In this document: positions 42,278 through 51,257 of the stretch, piece by piece
Layout: each line of letters begins with the position of its first letter
Numbering within the stretch: the stretch's first letter is position 1
Source of the DNA: Martinezella rhizogenes
GTDB lineage: Bacteria; Pseudomonadota; Alphaproteobacteria; Rhizobiales; Rhizobiaceae
Assembly: GCF_027460065.1 (NCBI RefSeq)
Contig: NZ_JAPYZZ010000025.1
Location: 1 to 55,587 of the forward strand
Length of the DNA stretch: 55,587 nt
Direction: 5' to 3'
Position numbers and translations under genes: made by a program
The notes under the pieces: generated by a model
The model's input: only the letters and a program-made list of their open reading frames with translations
Told to the model about the DNA's origin: nothing
Databases searched by the model: none

Positions 42278-43792
42278 TTAGGACTTTGCCTTTTCGTAGC
42301 TCTCTGCATCCGGATACGGAAACCACCAGAAATCCTGCGGCGCCGCGGCCGGATCGATAACCACGTACTTCGAAGACTGGAACTGCGCGAGACCTTCAGG
42401 TCCAAGCTGGCGCCCGACGCCCGATAGCTTACGGCCGCCGAAGGGGAGCGCGTCATTGTCGAGGATTGGCGCATTGATCCAGAGCATGCCGGATTCAACT
42501 TCGTTCACCGCACGCATCATCTCGCTCATGTCGCGGGAGTAAAGGTTTGCGCCAAGTCCGAAATCTGACCGGTTGGCGAGTTCAAGCGCCTCGTCAAAGC
42601 TCTTTACGCGGCAAATCGGGGCTACCGGACCAAAGGATTCGCCATTGAGGATTTCAGAGTCGGGAGAGACGTTGGTCAGGACAGTCGGCTCGATGAACCA
42701 ACCGTGGTTCAGCCCATTCGGGCGACCGCCGCCGGTCGCAAACGTGGCGCCTTCCTGGCGAGCACGCGCCAGCAGCGCCTCGAAGCGATCTCTCTGGCGA
42801 TGAGTAGCCATCGGGCCTATATCCACGGTTTCCAGGCCGTTGCCGATGCGGAGCTTGCGCGTTTCAGCCACCAAACGCTCGACGAATTCGTCATGGATGC
42901 TGTCGTGAACGTAGAAGCGCTCCGCCGACGTGCAGACCTGACCGCAGTTCAGGTAGGCGGCAAAGGTGGCGGCTCGTACGGCGACATCCATCGGCGCCGA
43001 AGGCATGACGATAAACGGGTCGTTGCCGGAAGCTTCGATGAGCGCCGGTTTGAAGGTGTCGGCGCACACCTTCATAATCTCCTGAGCGATCGGAACGGAA
43101 CCGGTGTAGGCTACGCAGTGGGTCTTCCTGCTACGGACAAGCTGCTGCGCCACCCGGGGCCCGCCGGTCACGACCTGAACAAGTCCTTTGGGCAGGTCAT
43201 TGAACACCTCGGCAAACTTGAGGGTGGTGATGCTCGTCTGCTCATGCGGCTTGATGATGACCGAATTGCCTGCAGCGAGCGCGGCCGCCAGTTCCCAGCA
43301 AAGCAGAACCAGAGGGAAGTTGAAGGGGAGAATGATCACGACCGTGCCGAGCGGCTCCTTCACGGAGAAGTGGAACTGGCCCGGGACCGTCGTGCCGGCG
43401 ATCCTGCCGACATCACTTCGTCCGAGTTCGGCATAATAGTCGATGGCCGTGGCGCACCACGACGTCTCATCGACGGACTCCTTGAACGGTTTTCCTTCTT
43501 CGCGGGTCATGAAGTAGCCGTAGATCGCCTTGTCGCGACGGATTCTTGCCGCTACCTCGTGAAGCATTGTCGCGCGTGTACGAGGATCAATCGCAAGCCA
43601 AGCTTTGCGTGCCGAATTTGCAATGTCGATAACGCCCTCGACCTCTTGTTCCGAGGCGTTTGCGATTTCGGCGATCCGATCTTCAGTCGCTGGGTCGATG
43701 ACCGCGATGCGATCGGTTGTTTCGCTTTTGAGGTAGCGCCCTTCGACGTATAGCGTACCGGAAAGGCGATCAAACTCCTGATGAAGTGACAT
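42278..43792 (-). CDS. NAD(P)-dependent aldehyde dehydrogenase
   Basis: 504-residue aldehyde dehydrogenase near the succinate-semialdehyde / 2-oxoglutarate-semialdehyde group. It has the general base E253 in LIEASGNDPF, catalytic Cys C287 in NCGQVCTSAERF, FNFP at 157-160 (cofactor entry) and GPVAPI near the C-terminal end. AAGGAG lies 7 nt before the ATG, an ideal site. It faces the DapA-family gene across a 645-bp gap that contains motif copy C. Paired with a DapA-type lyase it could form the last two steps of a hydroxyproline or sugar-acid type route to 2-oxoglutarate; this is inference from gene pairing only. Confidence 0.9.
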   Translation of the reverse strand: MSLHQEFDRLSGTLYVEGRYLKSETTDRIAVIDPATEDRIAEIANASEQEVEGVIDIANSARKAWLAIDPRTRATMLHEVAARIRRDKAIYGYFMTREEGKPFKESVDETSWCATAIDYYAELGRSDVGRIAGTTVPGQFHFSVKEPLGTVVIILPFNFPLVLLCWELAAALAAGNSVIIKPHEQTSITTLKFAEVFNDLPKGLVQVVTGGPRVAQQLVRSRKTHCVAYTGSVPIAQEIMKVCADTFKPALIEASGNDPFIVMPSAPMDVAVRAATFAAYLNCGQVCTSAERFYVHDSIHDEFVERLVAETRKLRIGNGLETVDIGPMATHRQRDRFEALLARARQEGATFATGGGRPNGLNHGWFIEPTVLTNVSPDSEILNGESFGPVAPICRVKSFDEALELANRSDFGLGANLYSRDMSEMMRAVNEVESGMLWINAPILDNDALPFGGRKLSGVGRQLGPEGLAQFQSSKYVVIDPAAAPQDFWWFPYPDAESYEKAKS

Positions 43793-44437
43793 GTTTTCTC
43801 CTTAATATGCTCAGGCATCTTGGTTGCATGAGCTGTGGTTTGGGCACGAGTTCCCAAGGCAGAATTGCGAGTGGTGGGTCTTCCCAAAAGGCGTTCGAAC
43901 AGAGACGTGCACTCGTCCGGTTGACCATGAGGGGTTTAGTCTTTCGGCAGATGAAACGTGCGACGCCGGTGGACTGTGCTCTGCGATGACCTGGGAACTC
44001 ATATTGTCATCGCGCTCGCTGTGAAGCGCTTTATATCGAGCGAAAATGAGCTCATTTCTTCAGCCCTCTGCTTAAGGTGGTGCGATAAGACACAGCTTCG
44101 CTAGTCGATGCGCCCGTGGAGGCTCCGATAAAGCTGTCCATGATGAAATTCGTCCGGCGTTCCGCTTTCCCTAGTGTTCTCTGACGCGGTCATCAGCATC
44201 GCAACGCTATGTCAAATATTTTCAACATTCAATACGTTTTTTTTTACGGTTGGCTGTGGAAATTTTTAGTCCAAAAACAATGACCTCTTGAATGTCGCCA
44301 TACTTTTTCGCAAAAACTGCGATCACAGATCGCAGATCGCGGTATTGACAACGCGATTTAGATACGCTCTGAAATCGTGCCATTGCGCTGTCTTGAGCCA
44401 CTATCTGACGCGCCTCAACGACAATGGGAGACCAGCC
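43793..44437. other. 645-bp divergent region, aldehyde dehydrogenase / DapA-family gene
   Basis: It contains motif copy C (44215-44248) and must hold promoters in both directions. Open frames within it have no recognisable product. Sequence at 44279-44437 lies in frame with the DapA-family gene but does not look coding. Confidence 0.45.
44215..44248 (-). promoter_or_regulatory. shared operator-like motif, copy C
   Basis: Read on the minus strand it is CGT, nine A, CGT, ATTGAATGTTGAAAA, TATT: 32 of 34 positions identical to copy A (28516-28549). The TTGACA that follows directly on the minus strand is a good -35 match. It lies 422 bp before the aldehyde dehydrogenase start and 189 bp before the DapA-family start, so it could act on either. 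Confidence 0.72.
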
Positions 44438-45349
44438 ATGACCCTCACCAAGACTTCAACTCAAGGCCTGTACACGGCAACAACGACACCGATGAATGCG
44501 GATGGCTCGTTAAATCTCACGCTAATTGGCGCTCAGGTTGAGAAGCAGCTTCGAGCGGGCATTTCAGCAATCGTGGCGGTTGGAGGGACCGGTGAGGCGT
44601 CGGCGCTTTCGGTTTCTGAACGAGTGGACGTTGTGCGCGCCACCGTCGAGGCGGTCGCCGGGCGAGTGCCGGTGGTCGCCGGGATCACCACGCCCGGTCT
44701 GCCAGACACTTTGGCGCTCGGCCGCGCTTTCCTCGATGCCGGCGCCGATGGCCTCATGGTCATTACGCCATATGGCACCGCGCCAAGCCAATCGGGCATT
44801 CGGGACTACTACAAGGCGGTCGCCGACGGCTTGGGTCAGGCGGTGATGTTGTACGACATTCCTTACCTGACATTGGTGACAACCCATCCCGAGACGGTGC
44901 TCGATATCGCGAATGATGGCTCCATCTTTGCCATGAAGGCCTCGAACCCGGATCAATCAGCCTTCACTCGGCTCGTCCAGCTCGTCGGCGACAAGATCGC
45001 CATCATGTCGGGCGACGAGCATCTCTTCGCGGTGCAAATCGCCCTCGGCGCCGTCGGCGGTGTCCTGGCGTCAACGAACGTGCTGCCAAGGACATGGGTG
45101 CAGATCATGGAGACGGCTCGCGCCGGCGATCTCGCGCTTGCGCAGCACCAAATCGCTCGCATCCGCGACTTCCTCGTCAACGTCTACGCCGAGCCAAATC
45201 CCGGTCCGATGAAGGCGGCACAGGCTCTCACAGGTTTCGACGTCGGTCCTGTTCGTCTTCCGAATAGGGCTCCCGAAGCGACGCTTGTGGGTAACATGCG
45301 GGCGCAACTGACAGAGCTGCTCGCATACGAAGAGGCGCTGGCGGTCTAG
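44438..45349 (+). CDS. DapA-family lyase/aldolase (dihydrodipicolinate synthase superfamily)
   Basis: 303-residue TIM-barrel enzyme that forms a Schiff base between Lys and a 2-oxo acid. GGTGEASALS at 49-58 is the carboxylate-binding loop. Y139 (MLYDIPYLT) and the Schiff-base lysine K167 (FAMKASNPD) are in place, and ITPYGTAPSQ at 109-118 is family-typical. The family includes DapA, N-acetylneuraminate lyase, 2-keto-3-deoxy sugar-acid lyases and the hydroxyproline-pathway deaminase. Next to an aldehyde dehydrogenase and an amino-acid importer the last is tempting but unproven. The ATG at 44438 has GGGAG upstream. Confidence 0.85.
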   Translation: MTLTKTSTQGLYTATTTPMNADGSLNLTLIGAQVEKQLRAGISAIVAVGGTGEASALSVSERVDVVRATVEAVAGRVPVVAGITTPGLPDTLALGRAFLDAGADGLMVITPYGTAPSQSGIRDYYKAVADGLGQAVMLYDIPYLTLVTTHPETVLDIANDGSIFAMKASNPDQSAFTRLVQLVGDKIAIMSGDEHLFAVQIALGAVGGVLASTNVLPRTWVQIMETARAGDLALAQHQIARIRDFLVNVYAEPNPGPMKAAQALTGFDVGPVRLPNRAPEATLVGNMRAQLTELLAYEEALAV

Positions 45350-45421
45350 TCGCGCTTTGAAATCAGCAGGTTCTATCCCTGAAGGGAAAAGAACGGGGAA
45401 CATAATCAAATGGAGAGAGAA

Positions 45422-46303
45422 ATGACGCGTTTAACAAACTACGTGCATTCCATCTGCGTTGCGGTCACCTTTGCGGGAGCCGTGGGCTTTGGTGCGCATG
45501 CCGCCGAGCCTTATTACGAGCTTCCAGGAGAGTATCCCGTCTGCTCCGACGATTCTTACAGGCGCGCCGCCGAGGACGGAATCAAGCTGGGTGTGGCTGC
45601 AGCGATGCCGTGGTCCGGAATTGACCCGGCAACTGGCAAGGCCATCGGGATTGACGTCGAATTGCATGCCGAAGTCTTGAGGCACATGGGCATCACCAAG
45701 ATCACCTACGAGGCTGGCGCGTTCAATTCTCTTATCCCCTCGATGCTCTCCAAGCGCATCGACATGGTCGTCACCGACATCCACGTGACACCTGAACGAA
45801 CGAAGACGATCGCTTTTAGCGGACCGGTCTGGTGGTACGGGCCAGCCGTCGTGGTCCAGACCGGTAATCCGAAGGTGGTGAAGTCTTTCGATGACCTTTC
45901 GAGGCTCCGAGTAGGCGTATTGCTAGGGACTGGCACGGACGAATATCTAAAGAAAATGGGTGTGCCGGCAACCCGCTACCAAAGCTACGCGGAAGAGTTC
46001 GCCGCCATTCAGCAGGACAAAGTAGACGTTGTGCTGGAGTACGACCTGCTTGCCGCAGAATTCAAAAAAGCCAACCCGAATGCCAAGGTCGAGGCTCTCT
46101 CCAACTTTCCCATTCCAGACGACCTCCTTAAGAACGGTTACGGTTACGCGCGCTACGGTCTCCGGAAGGAAGATTGCAGCTTCCGTGCGGCGTTCAATCA
46201 ATCACTCGCTGAGGCGAGAGCATCGGGAGCGATGTCCGAAATCTTGCGGAAAAACGGTCTGTCGGATCGAAACCTCTTCGTCTTCCCTCTGCAAGCCAAT
46301 TAA
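45422..46303 (+). CDS. amino-acid ABC transporter substrate-binding protein (second system)
   Basis: 293-residue periplasmic binding protein of family 3. Signal peptide MTRLTNYVHSICVAVTFA ending GAHAAEP. The mature part has KLGVAAAMPWSGIDPATGK, MLSKRIDMVVTDIHVTPERTKTIAFSGPV and RVGVLLGTGTDEYLKKMG. Cys residues at VCSDD and EDCSFR could form a disulfide. The GGAGAG site favours the ATG at 45422 over 45410. Gene order is binding protein, one permease, one ATPase, so this differs from the first importer in having a single permease gene. Confidence 0.88.
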   Translation: MTRLTNYVHSICVAVTFAGAVGFGAHAAEPYYELPGEYPVCSDDSYRRAAEDGIKLGVAAAMPWSGIDPATGKAIGIDVELHAEVLRHMGITKITYEAGAFNSLIPSMLSKRIDMVVTDIHVTPERTKTIAFSGPVWWYGPAVVVQTGNPKVVKSFDDLSRLRVGVLLGTGTDEYLKKMGVPATRYQSYAEEFAAIQQDKVDVVLEYDLLAAEFKKANPNAKVEALSNFPIPDDLLKNGYGYARYGLRKEDCSFRAAFNQSLAEARASGAMSEILRKNGLSDRNLFVFPLQAN

Positions 46304-46366
46304 TCCAAGGAGCGACTGCGAAATCGGCCGGTGATGTCCGGCCGATACTCGCCGTCGGGAAATACT

Positions 46367-47092
46367 ATGGAACTTTTGAACCTTGATGTGATCCGATCTT
46401 ACGGATTCGTGCTCTTGCAAGGGCTGGGCAACACCGTTTTGCTAACACTCATAGTCATCGTTCTGGCTGGAGTGTTAGCCATCCCTCTGGCCCTTGTGCG
46501 AATGTCGAAGGTCTGGGCGGTCCGCCTGCCGTTCGAAGCGTTCGTAGAAATTATCCGCGGAACGCCGCTCATCCTGCAGCTTTTCTACGTATATTACGTG
46601 CTGCCTTCCGCTGGGCTGCAACTCGATCCATTTGCCGCAGCCGTCGTCGCGTTGACCATGAACTACACCGCCTACTTGAGCGAAGTCTACCGTGGCGGCA
46701 TTAAGTCCGTGCCGGAGGGCCAACGCAACGCGGCTGCAGCATTGGGAATGACGCCGAGCAAGGCGTTTATCAGAATCATCCTGCCGCAAGCCTTCAGGGT
46801 GGTAACGCCTACTTTGGGGAACTACTTTATCGCGCTCTTCAAGGACACGGCGCTGGCGTCCGTCGTGACCGTCAACGAACTGCTCTACACCGGTAATCTG
46901 GTGTCGTCGTCGACCTTCCAATATTTTACCGTCTACACGGTCACGGGAATTCTCTACTTCGTCGCCGGTTTCCCAGCATCGTTATTTGTGCGCTACCTCG
47001 AGAAGAGAATGCAAAACAAGAAGCGCCGCCCGCGCGCGTCGGCGCGTCCGCCTCACCATGATGCACTCGAAGCGGGGAGATCCAGCCAATGA
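46367..47092 (+). CDS. amino-acid ABC transporter permease (second system)
   Basis: 241-residue membrane subunit. TM1 is VLLQGLGNTVLLTLIVIVLAG. IIRGTPLILQLFYVYYVLP and the coupling loop EVYRGGIKSVPEGQRNAAAALGMTPSKAFIRIILPQ (in parts) are standard for this family. A basic tail KKRRPRASARPPH ends the protein. The ATG at 46367 fits the family N-terminus; in-frame codons upstream do not. It overlaps the ATPase start by ATGA. Confidence 0.88.
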   Translation: MELLNLDVIRSYGFVLLQGLGNTVLLTLIVIVLAGVLAIPLALVRMSKVWAVRLPFEAFVEIIRGTPLILQLFYVYYVLPSAGLQLDPFAAAVVALTMNYTAYLSEVYRGGIKSVPEGQRNAAAALGMTPSKAFIRIILPQAFRVVTPTLGNYFIALFKDTALASVVTVNELLYTGNLVSSSTFQYFTVYTVTGILYFVAGFPASLFVRYLEKRMQNKKRRPRASARPPHHDALEAGRSSQ

Positions 47093-47847
47093 TCATCTTG
47101 AAGGATTTGGAGAAATACTACGGTCATCTGCAGGTGCTCAAAGGGGTGTCCCTCAACGTCAAGAAGGGTGAAGTCGTCTGCCTTGTCGGACCTTCTGGCA
47201 GCGGAAAATCTACGCTTCTGAGGTGCGTGAATAATCTCGAGACCCTGACCGCCGGTGAAATACGGCTGGACGGGGAACGCGTATACTACGACGAAATTCC
47301 AAATGGCTTGAAGCCACACAGCCATGCCCGGATCGCCAAGATCCGCGCCCGGCTTGGGATGGTGTTTCAGGACTTCAATCTCTTTCCACACATGACAGCC
47401 CTGCAAAACATCATGGAAGGACCCGTGCAAGTACTCGGCATCAGAAAGGACGAGGCGCAGCAGCGCGCTCTGGATCTCTTGACGCGAGTCGGACTGGCCG
47501 AAAGGCACGACCATTATCCGGAGGAATTGTCGGGTGGCCAGAAGCAGCGTATCGCAATAGCGCGCGCGCTGGCGATGAGGCCGGAAGCGATGCTCTTTGA
47601 CGAACCGACATCCGCGCTAGATCCCGAATTGGTGCACGAAGTTCTCTCTGTCATGCGGGAACTGCGCGGCGAGGGAATGACAATGATCATTGCAACCCAC
47701 GAAATGAACTTTGCACGTGAAGTGGCCGATCGCATCGTCTTCCTGGAAGGCGGAGTTATTCTAGAAGATTCGCCTCCATCCGAATTTTTCGACGTCACGA
47801 CTAGCCCGCGCAAGGAGAGTTTTCTGCGCAGCCTAACGCGTCGGTAG
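47089..47847 (+). CDS. amino-acid ABC transporter ATP-binding protein (second system)
   Basis: 252-residue ATPase of the GlnQ/HisP class. It has Walker A VGPSGSGKST, the Q loop VFQDFNLFPHMT, the signature ELSGGQKQRIAIARAL, Walker [18 protein letters not shown] and the switch ATHEMNFAREV. It is coupled to the permease by ATGA and is the last of the three importer genes. The GlcD-type oxidase follows after 87 bp. Confidence 0.92.
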   Translation: MIILKDLEKYYGHLQVLKGVSLNVKKGEVVCLVGPSGSGKSTLLRCVNNLETLTAGEIRLDGERVYYDEIPNGLKPHSHARIAKIRARLGMVFQDFNLFPHMTALQNIMEGPVQVLGIRKDEAQQRALDLLTRVGLAERHDHYPEELSGGQKQRIAIARALAMRPEAMLFDEPTSALDPELVHEVLSVMRELRGEGMTMIIATHEMNFAREVADRIVFLEGGVILEDSPPSEFFDVTTSPRKESFLRSLTRR

Positions 47848-47934
47848 AAAATCCGCTCCCGCCCGACTGCATCGACACACCCTGAAATGCAGGTCCCGGC
47901 GTCGGGTCGCCATGTATATCGAAAGCGAAATTGT

Positions 47935-49305
47935 ATGAAACTCGACGAAAATAGCAGAGCGAAGCTTGCTGAAATCCTCGGTGATCGCCTCAGCCTCAAT
48001 CCCTCAATCATCGAACAGCACGCGCGTGGTGAGGGGCACCTGCCGGCGTCGCCGCCGGACGCCGTGTGCTTTCCAGTATCGACTGCGGAGGTCAGCGCGG
48101 TCGTCAAGATCTGTAATGAAACGGGCATTCCTGTAGTACCTTGGGGCGCTGGCACATCGTTGGAAGGCAACGTATCGGCGCTGCAGGGCGGCGTTTGTAT
48201 CGACCTGAGCAGGATGAATGTCGTTCACGCGGTTAACGCAGAAGACCTTGATGCAACGGTCGCTCCAGGCGTCACCCGTAAGCAGCTAAACACCTATCTT
48301 CGTGACACCGGCCTCTTCTTCCCCGTTGATCCGGGTGCGGACGCCACCATCGGCGGAATGGCGGCGACCCGTGCGTCAGGGACGAACGCGGTCCGTTACG
48401 GTAACATGAAGGCGAATGTTCTCGCACTCGAAGTCGTGCTCCCAAGCGGCGAGATCATCAGGACCGGCTCGCGGGCCAGAAAATCCGCAGCGGGCTACGA
48501 TCTCACAAGCCTGTTCGTTGGAAGCGAAGGCACTTTGGGCTTGATCACGGAAATTACCATCAAGCTCTACGGCCTTCCCGAAGTGATTGCATCGGGTGTG
48601 TCGAACTTCCCAACCGTCGAGGCAGCCGTTTCGCTGGTTACTGAAGCCGTCCAGCTCGGCGTACCGATCGCCCGTGTCGAGTTCCTCGATGAGCAGACGA
48701 TCGTTGCCGTTAATCGTTTTTCAAAGCTGGACCTGGCGGTTGCGCCGACGCTTTTTTTCGAGTTTCATGGTTCCGCTGCTTCCGTTGCGGATCAGATCGA
48801 ACAAATTTCAGAACTCATTGCCTCCTACTCCGGCTCGCCGCTCGTTTCCTCCACTGACCTTGAGGAGCGCAACAAGCTCTGGCACGCCCGACATGAAGCT
48901 CATTACGCATTGCTAGCCATGCGTCCGAACGCGCGCGTGTACGGAACCGACGCTTGCGTGCCGATTTCGAAGCTCGCAGAATGCGTGAGACTGACGAGAG
49001 AAGATCTAAAACGCGTGCCATTTTTCGTGAGCGTCATAGGTCACGTCGGCGACGGAAACTTCCATCTCGGCATGGTCATTGATCCAGACGATCATGCCGA
49101 GTTCGAACTGGCGGAAGAAATACACGACAGGCTCATCGAGCGGACTTTGGCCTTGGGGGGAACCTGCAGCGGCGAACACGGGATCGGGTACGGCAAGACG
49201 AAGTACATGGAATGGGAACATAAGAACGCCATTGGTACCATGCGGATATTGAAGCAGGCCCTTGATCCAAATAATATCATGAATCCGGGGAAAGTGCTTC
49301 CTTGA
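47935..49305 (+). CDS. FAD-linked D-2-hydroxy-acid dehydrogenase (GlcD/D-LDH type)
   Basis: 456-residue flavoprotein of the VAO/PCMH family, FAD-binding domain at about 35-215 and FAD-oxidase C-terminal domain at about 240-455. Key parts are VVPWGAGTSLEGNVSALQGG for the FAD loop, GGMAATRASGTNAVRYG for the pyrophosphate region, HVGDGNFHL for the metal/substrate site and GEHGIGYGK at the C-terminus. Enzymes of this type oxidise D-lactate, glycolate or D-2-hydroxyglutarate and often pass electrons to ETF. EtfBA lie 1.2 kb downstream. The ATG at 47935 is chosen because upstream codons do not resemble the family; no strong ribosome site is seen. Confidence 0.88.
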   Translation: MKLDENSRAKLAEILGDRLSLNPSIIEQHARGEGHLPASPPDAVCFPVSTAEVSAVVKICNETGIPVVPWGAGTSLEGNVSALQGGVCIDLSRMNVVHAVNAEDLDATVAPGVTRKQLNTYLRDTGLFFPVDPGADATIGGMAATRASGTNAVRYGNMKANVLALEVVLPSGEIIRTGSRARKSAAGYDLTSLFVGSEGTLGLITEITIKLYGLPEVIASGVSNFPTVEAAVSLVTEAVQLGVPIARVEFLDEQTIVAVNRFSKLDLAVAPTLFFEFHGSAASVADQIEQISELIASYSGSPLVSSTDLEERNKLWHARHEAHYALLAMRPNARVYGTDACVPISKLAECVRLTREDLKRVPFFVSVIGHVGDGNFHLGMVIDPDDHAEFELAEEIHDRLIERTLALGGTCSGEHGIGYGKTKYMEWEHKNAIGTMRILKQALDPNNIMNPGKVLP

Positions 49306-49406
49306 AGGAGAGAAACACTCTTGTAAGCCGATTTTGGACGCCGGGTGCGCAGACACCCGGCTTGACCTTTGATGCTATTTTTGGTGGTGCTTAAACCTCG
49401 ATTTGG

Positions 49407-50126
49407 ATGCCAGAGTTGAGAATGACGATGAAGACAGGGCTTGTATTGGAGCCGATCGATTTTCAGTCGATGCAGGATCAGGTTTACGAGCAGCTCCGCA
49501 CGGTGTTGATGAGAGGCGGGTTCGAGCCTGGTCAGAAAATCAGTGGCCGGATGGTGGGCAAGGCGCTCGGGACGAGCGAGATGCCCGCCCGGGCCGCCTT
49601 GGGACGATTGCTGGCGGAAAGGGCGTTGATTCAGAAGTCAAATGGCACGTTCACCATTCCTGTCGCGACCCGAGGCCGCTTTCAAGAGGTGATGGAGCTG
49701 CGCGAATTGCTCGAAGGGCATGCTACGTTTCAAGCGTGCGGTCGTATTGATGGCCAAGGTCTCGAGGATCTCCGACGCGCTAGCGATGGCCTCACCCAGG
49801 CCATGGACGCGAATGATCTCGAAAAGTACCTCGATTTCAACCAAAAGCTAAAGTTTGGCATTTACCGGCATTGCAGTTCCGAAACTCTGCGCTCCCACAT
49901 AGAATTACTTTGGCTCCAGTGCGGTCCATTCCTTCGCCATCTCAGTATTGATCCCCGCAAAGTCCGGGCAACCTCCTACTGCGAGGAGGCTGTCGATGCT
50001 CTCGTCGCGCGAGATGCCGCCAGGGCGAGTGCCGCCATATCCAAAGACATCCGGTCGGGTTTAGAATTTCTGCTGGTTCATGGAAGCTTCGCCGACAAAG
50101 TCGACGAAGGCATCGGAGATACATGA
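49407..50126 (+). CDS. GntR family regulator with FCD domain
   Basis: 239-residue FadR-subfamily regulator. Winged helix at about 20-88 (VYEQLRTVLMRGGFEPGQKIS, LGTSEMPARAALGRLLAERAL), then an all-helical FCD effector domain with MELRELLEGHATFQACG and helices to about 225. This subfamily typically senses small carboxylates or amino acids. It follows the GlcD-type oxidase by 101 bp and precedes the ETF genes; it is a second regulator candidate for the region besides the XRE-cupin protein. ATG at 49407 is weakly supported; a later ATG at 49425 is possible. Confidence 0.87.
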   Translation: MPELRMTMKTGLVLEPIDFQSMQDQVYEQLRTVLMRGGFEPGQKISGRMVGKALGTSEMPARAALGRLLAERALIQKSNGTFTIPVATRGRFQEVMELRELLEGHATFQACGRIDGQGLEDLRRASDGLTQAMDANDLEKYLDFNQKLKFGIYRHCSSETLRSHIELLWLQCGPFLRHLSIDPRKVRATSYCEEAVDALVARDAARASAAISKDIRSGLEFLLVHGSFADKVDEGIGDT

Positions 50127-50474
50127 CGTGGGGCAACCGATGTCACAGGCTCGCTTGAATAAGCCGTCGCCTCGCTCACAACGTTTTCGACAGCGACGAT
50201 TCTGCTGAGACGAGCGCAGAGTAGAACGGATCGGACGGCTCTTGGTCGACGACGCACTGTCAGTGGCTCTCTGCGATACTTGCTAACCCTTGCGCCAGCG
50301 GCGAACGCTCGCACGCTTAGCCGACACGCACTTTTTGCCGCCACCATTCTGCCGATCAGGCGGCCAGGATGAATGCGACTGAGAACCTCGCTCCGGAAAA
50401 AATGGCACTACCGCTTGACTTAAAGTTTGCAGAATATATATAAGGTTTTATGAAGAAGCATTGAGAGCCTGGCC
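50127..50474. other. 348-bp gap before the ETF genes, with promoter
   Basis: No gene is supported. A sigma-70-like promoter is found near its right end and is listed separately. Confidence 0.5.
50415..50444 (+). promoter_or_regulatory. probable sigma-70 promoter of the etfBA-purU-folD operon
   Basis: TTGACT (50415-50420) lies 16-18 bp before TATATA/TATAAG (50437-50444), with an AT-rich stretch between. Transcription would start near 50450, giving a leader of about 25 nt before the etfB ATG at 50475. Confidence 0.6.
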
Positions 50475-51236
50475 ATGAAAATAGTAGTCCCAGTGAAGCG
50501 AGTGATCGATTCCAACGTGAAGGTGCGCGTTCTCGCTGACGGATCCGGCGTCGATCTGGTTGGCGTAAAGATGTCGATGAATCCATTTGATGAAATCTCG
50601 GTCGAAGAGGCCGTTCGCCTTAAGGAGGGTGGAGACGCGACGGAGGTTGTCGTGGTTTCGATCGGTCCTGCCAAGTCCGAAGAGACGCTGCGTACCGCAC
50701 TCGCCATGGGCGCCGATCGCGCTATTCTCGTCGAGACCGACGATACTGTCGAACCGCTCGCCGTCGCCAAAATCCTCAAGGGCGTTGCCGACGCTGAACA
50801 GCCGGGGCTGATCATCGTCGGCAAGCAGGCGATCGATGGCGACAGCAACCAGACCGGCCAGATGCTGGCGGCACTCCTTGGCTCTGCACAGGCAACCTTC
50901 GCCTCGAAGATCGAGATCGGCGCCCCTGGTCCTGGAGGCAGCGCCAGGGTCGCCCGCGAAGTCGATGGCGGCCTGCAGACGATCGAGGTCAAGCTTCCTG
51001 CTGTCGTGACAACGGATCTGCGTCTCAACGAGCCGCGCTATGCCTCACTGCCGAACATCATGAAGGCGAAGAAGAAGCCGCTCGATAAGAAGACGCCTTC
51101 CGACTTCGGCGTGTCCACCGCGTTGCGTCTGAAGGTGCTGAAGACCGAAGAGCCATCCAGCCGCAAAGCAGGTGTCAAGGTCAAATCGGTCTCAGAACTC
51201 GTCGAAAAGCTCAAGTCCGAGGCCGGCGTCCTCTAA
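50475..51236 (+). CDS. etfB: electron transfer flavoprotein subunit beta
   Basis: 253-residue ETF beta subunit that binds AMP and recognises acyl-CoA- or amine-type dehydrogenases. [19 protein letters not shown] is the family start, followed by [46 protein letters not shown] (in parts) and [30 protein letters not shown] (in parts). It is near the usual length, with a small Gly/Pro-rich insert around 150 ([10 protein letters not shown]). First gene of an operon that proceeds through etfA, purU and folD to ETF-QO. Confidence 0.95.
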   Translation: MKIVVPVKRVIDSNVKVRVLADGSGVDLVGVKMSMNPFDEISVEEAVRLKEGGDATEVVVVSIGPAKSEETLRTALAMGADRAILVETDDTVEPLAVAKILKGVADAEQPGLIIVGKQAIDGDSNQTGQMLAALLGSAQATFASKIEIGAPGPGGSARVAREVDGGLQTIEVKLPAVVTTDLRLNEPRYASLPNIMKAKKKPLDKKTPSDFGVSTALRLKVLKTEEPSSRKAGVKVKSVSELVEKLKSEAGVL

Positions 51237-51257
51237 GGTCCGAAAGGAAATATCACC

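Noticed and set aside
42704..43753. 349-codon plus-strand open frame
   Set aside because: It is antisense to the aldehyde dehydrogenase with intact catalytic motifs.
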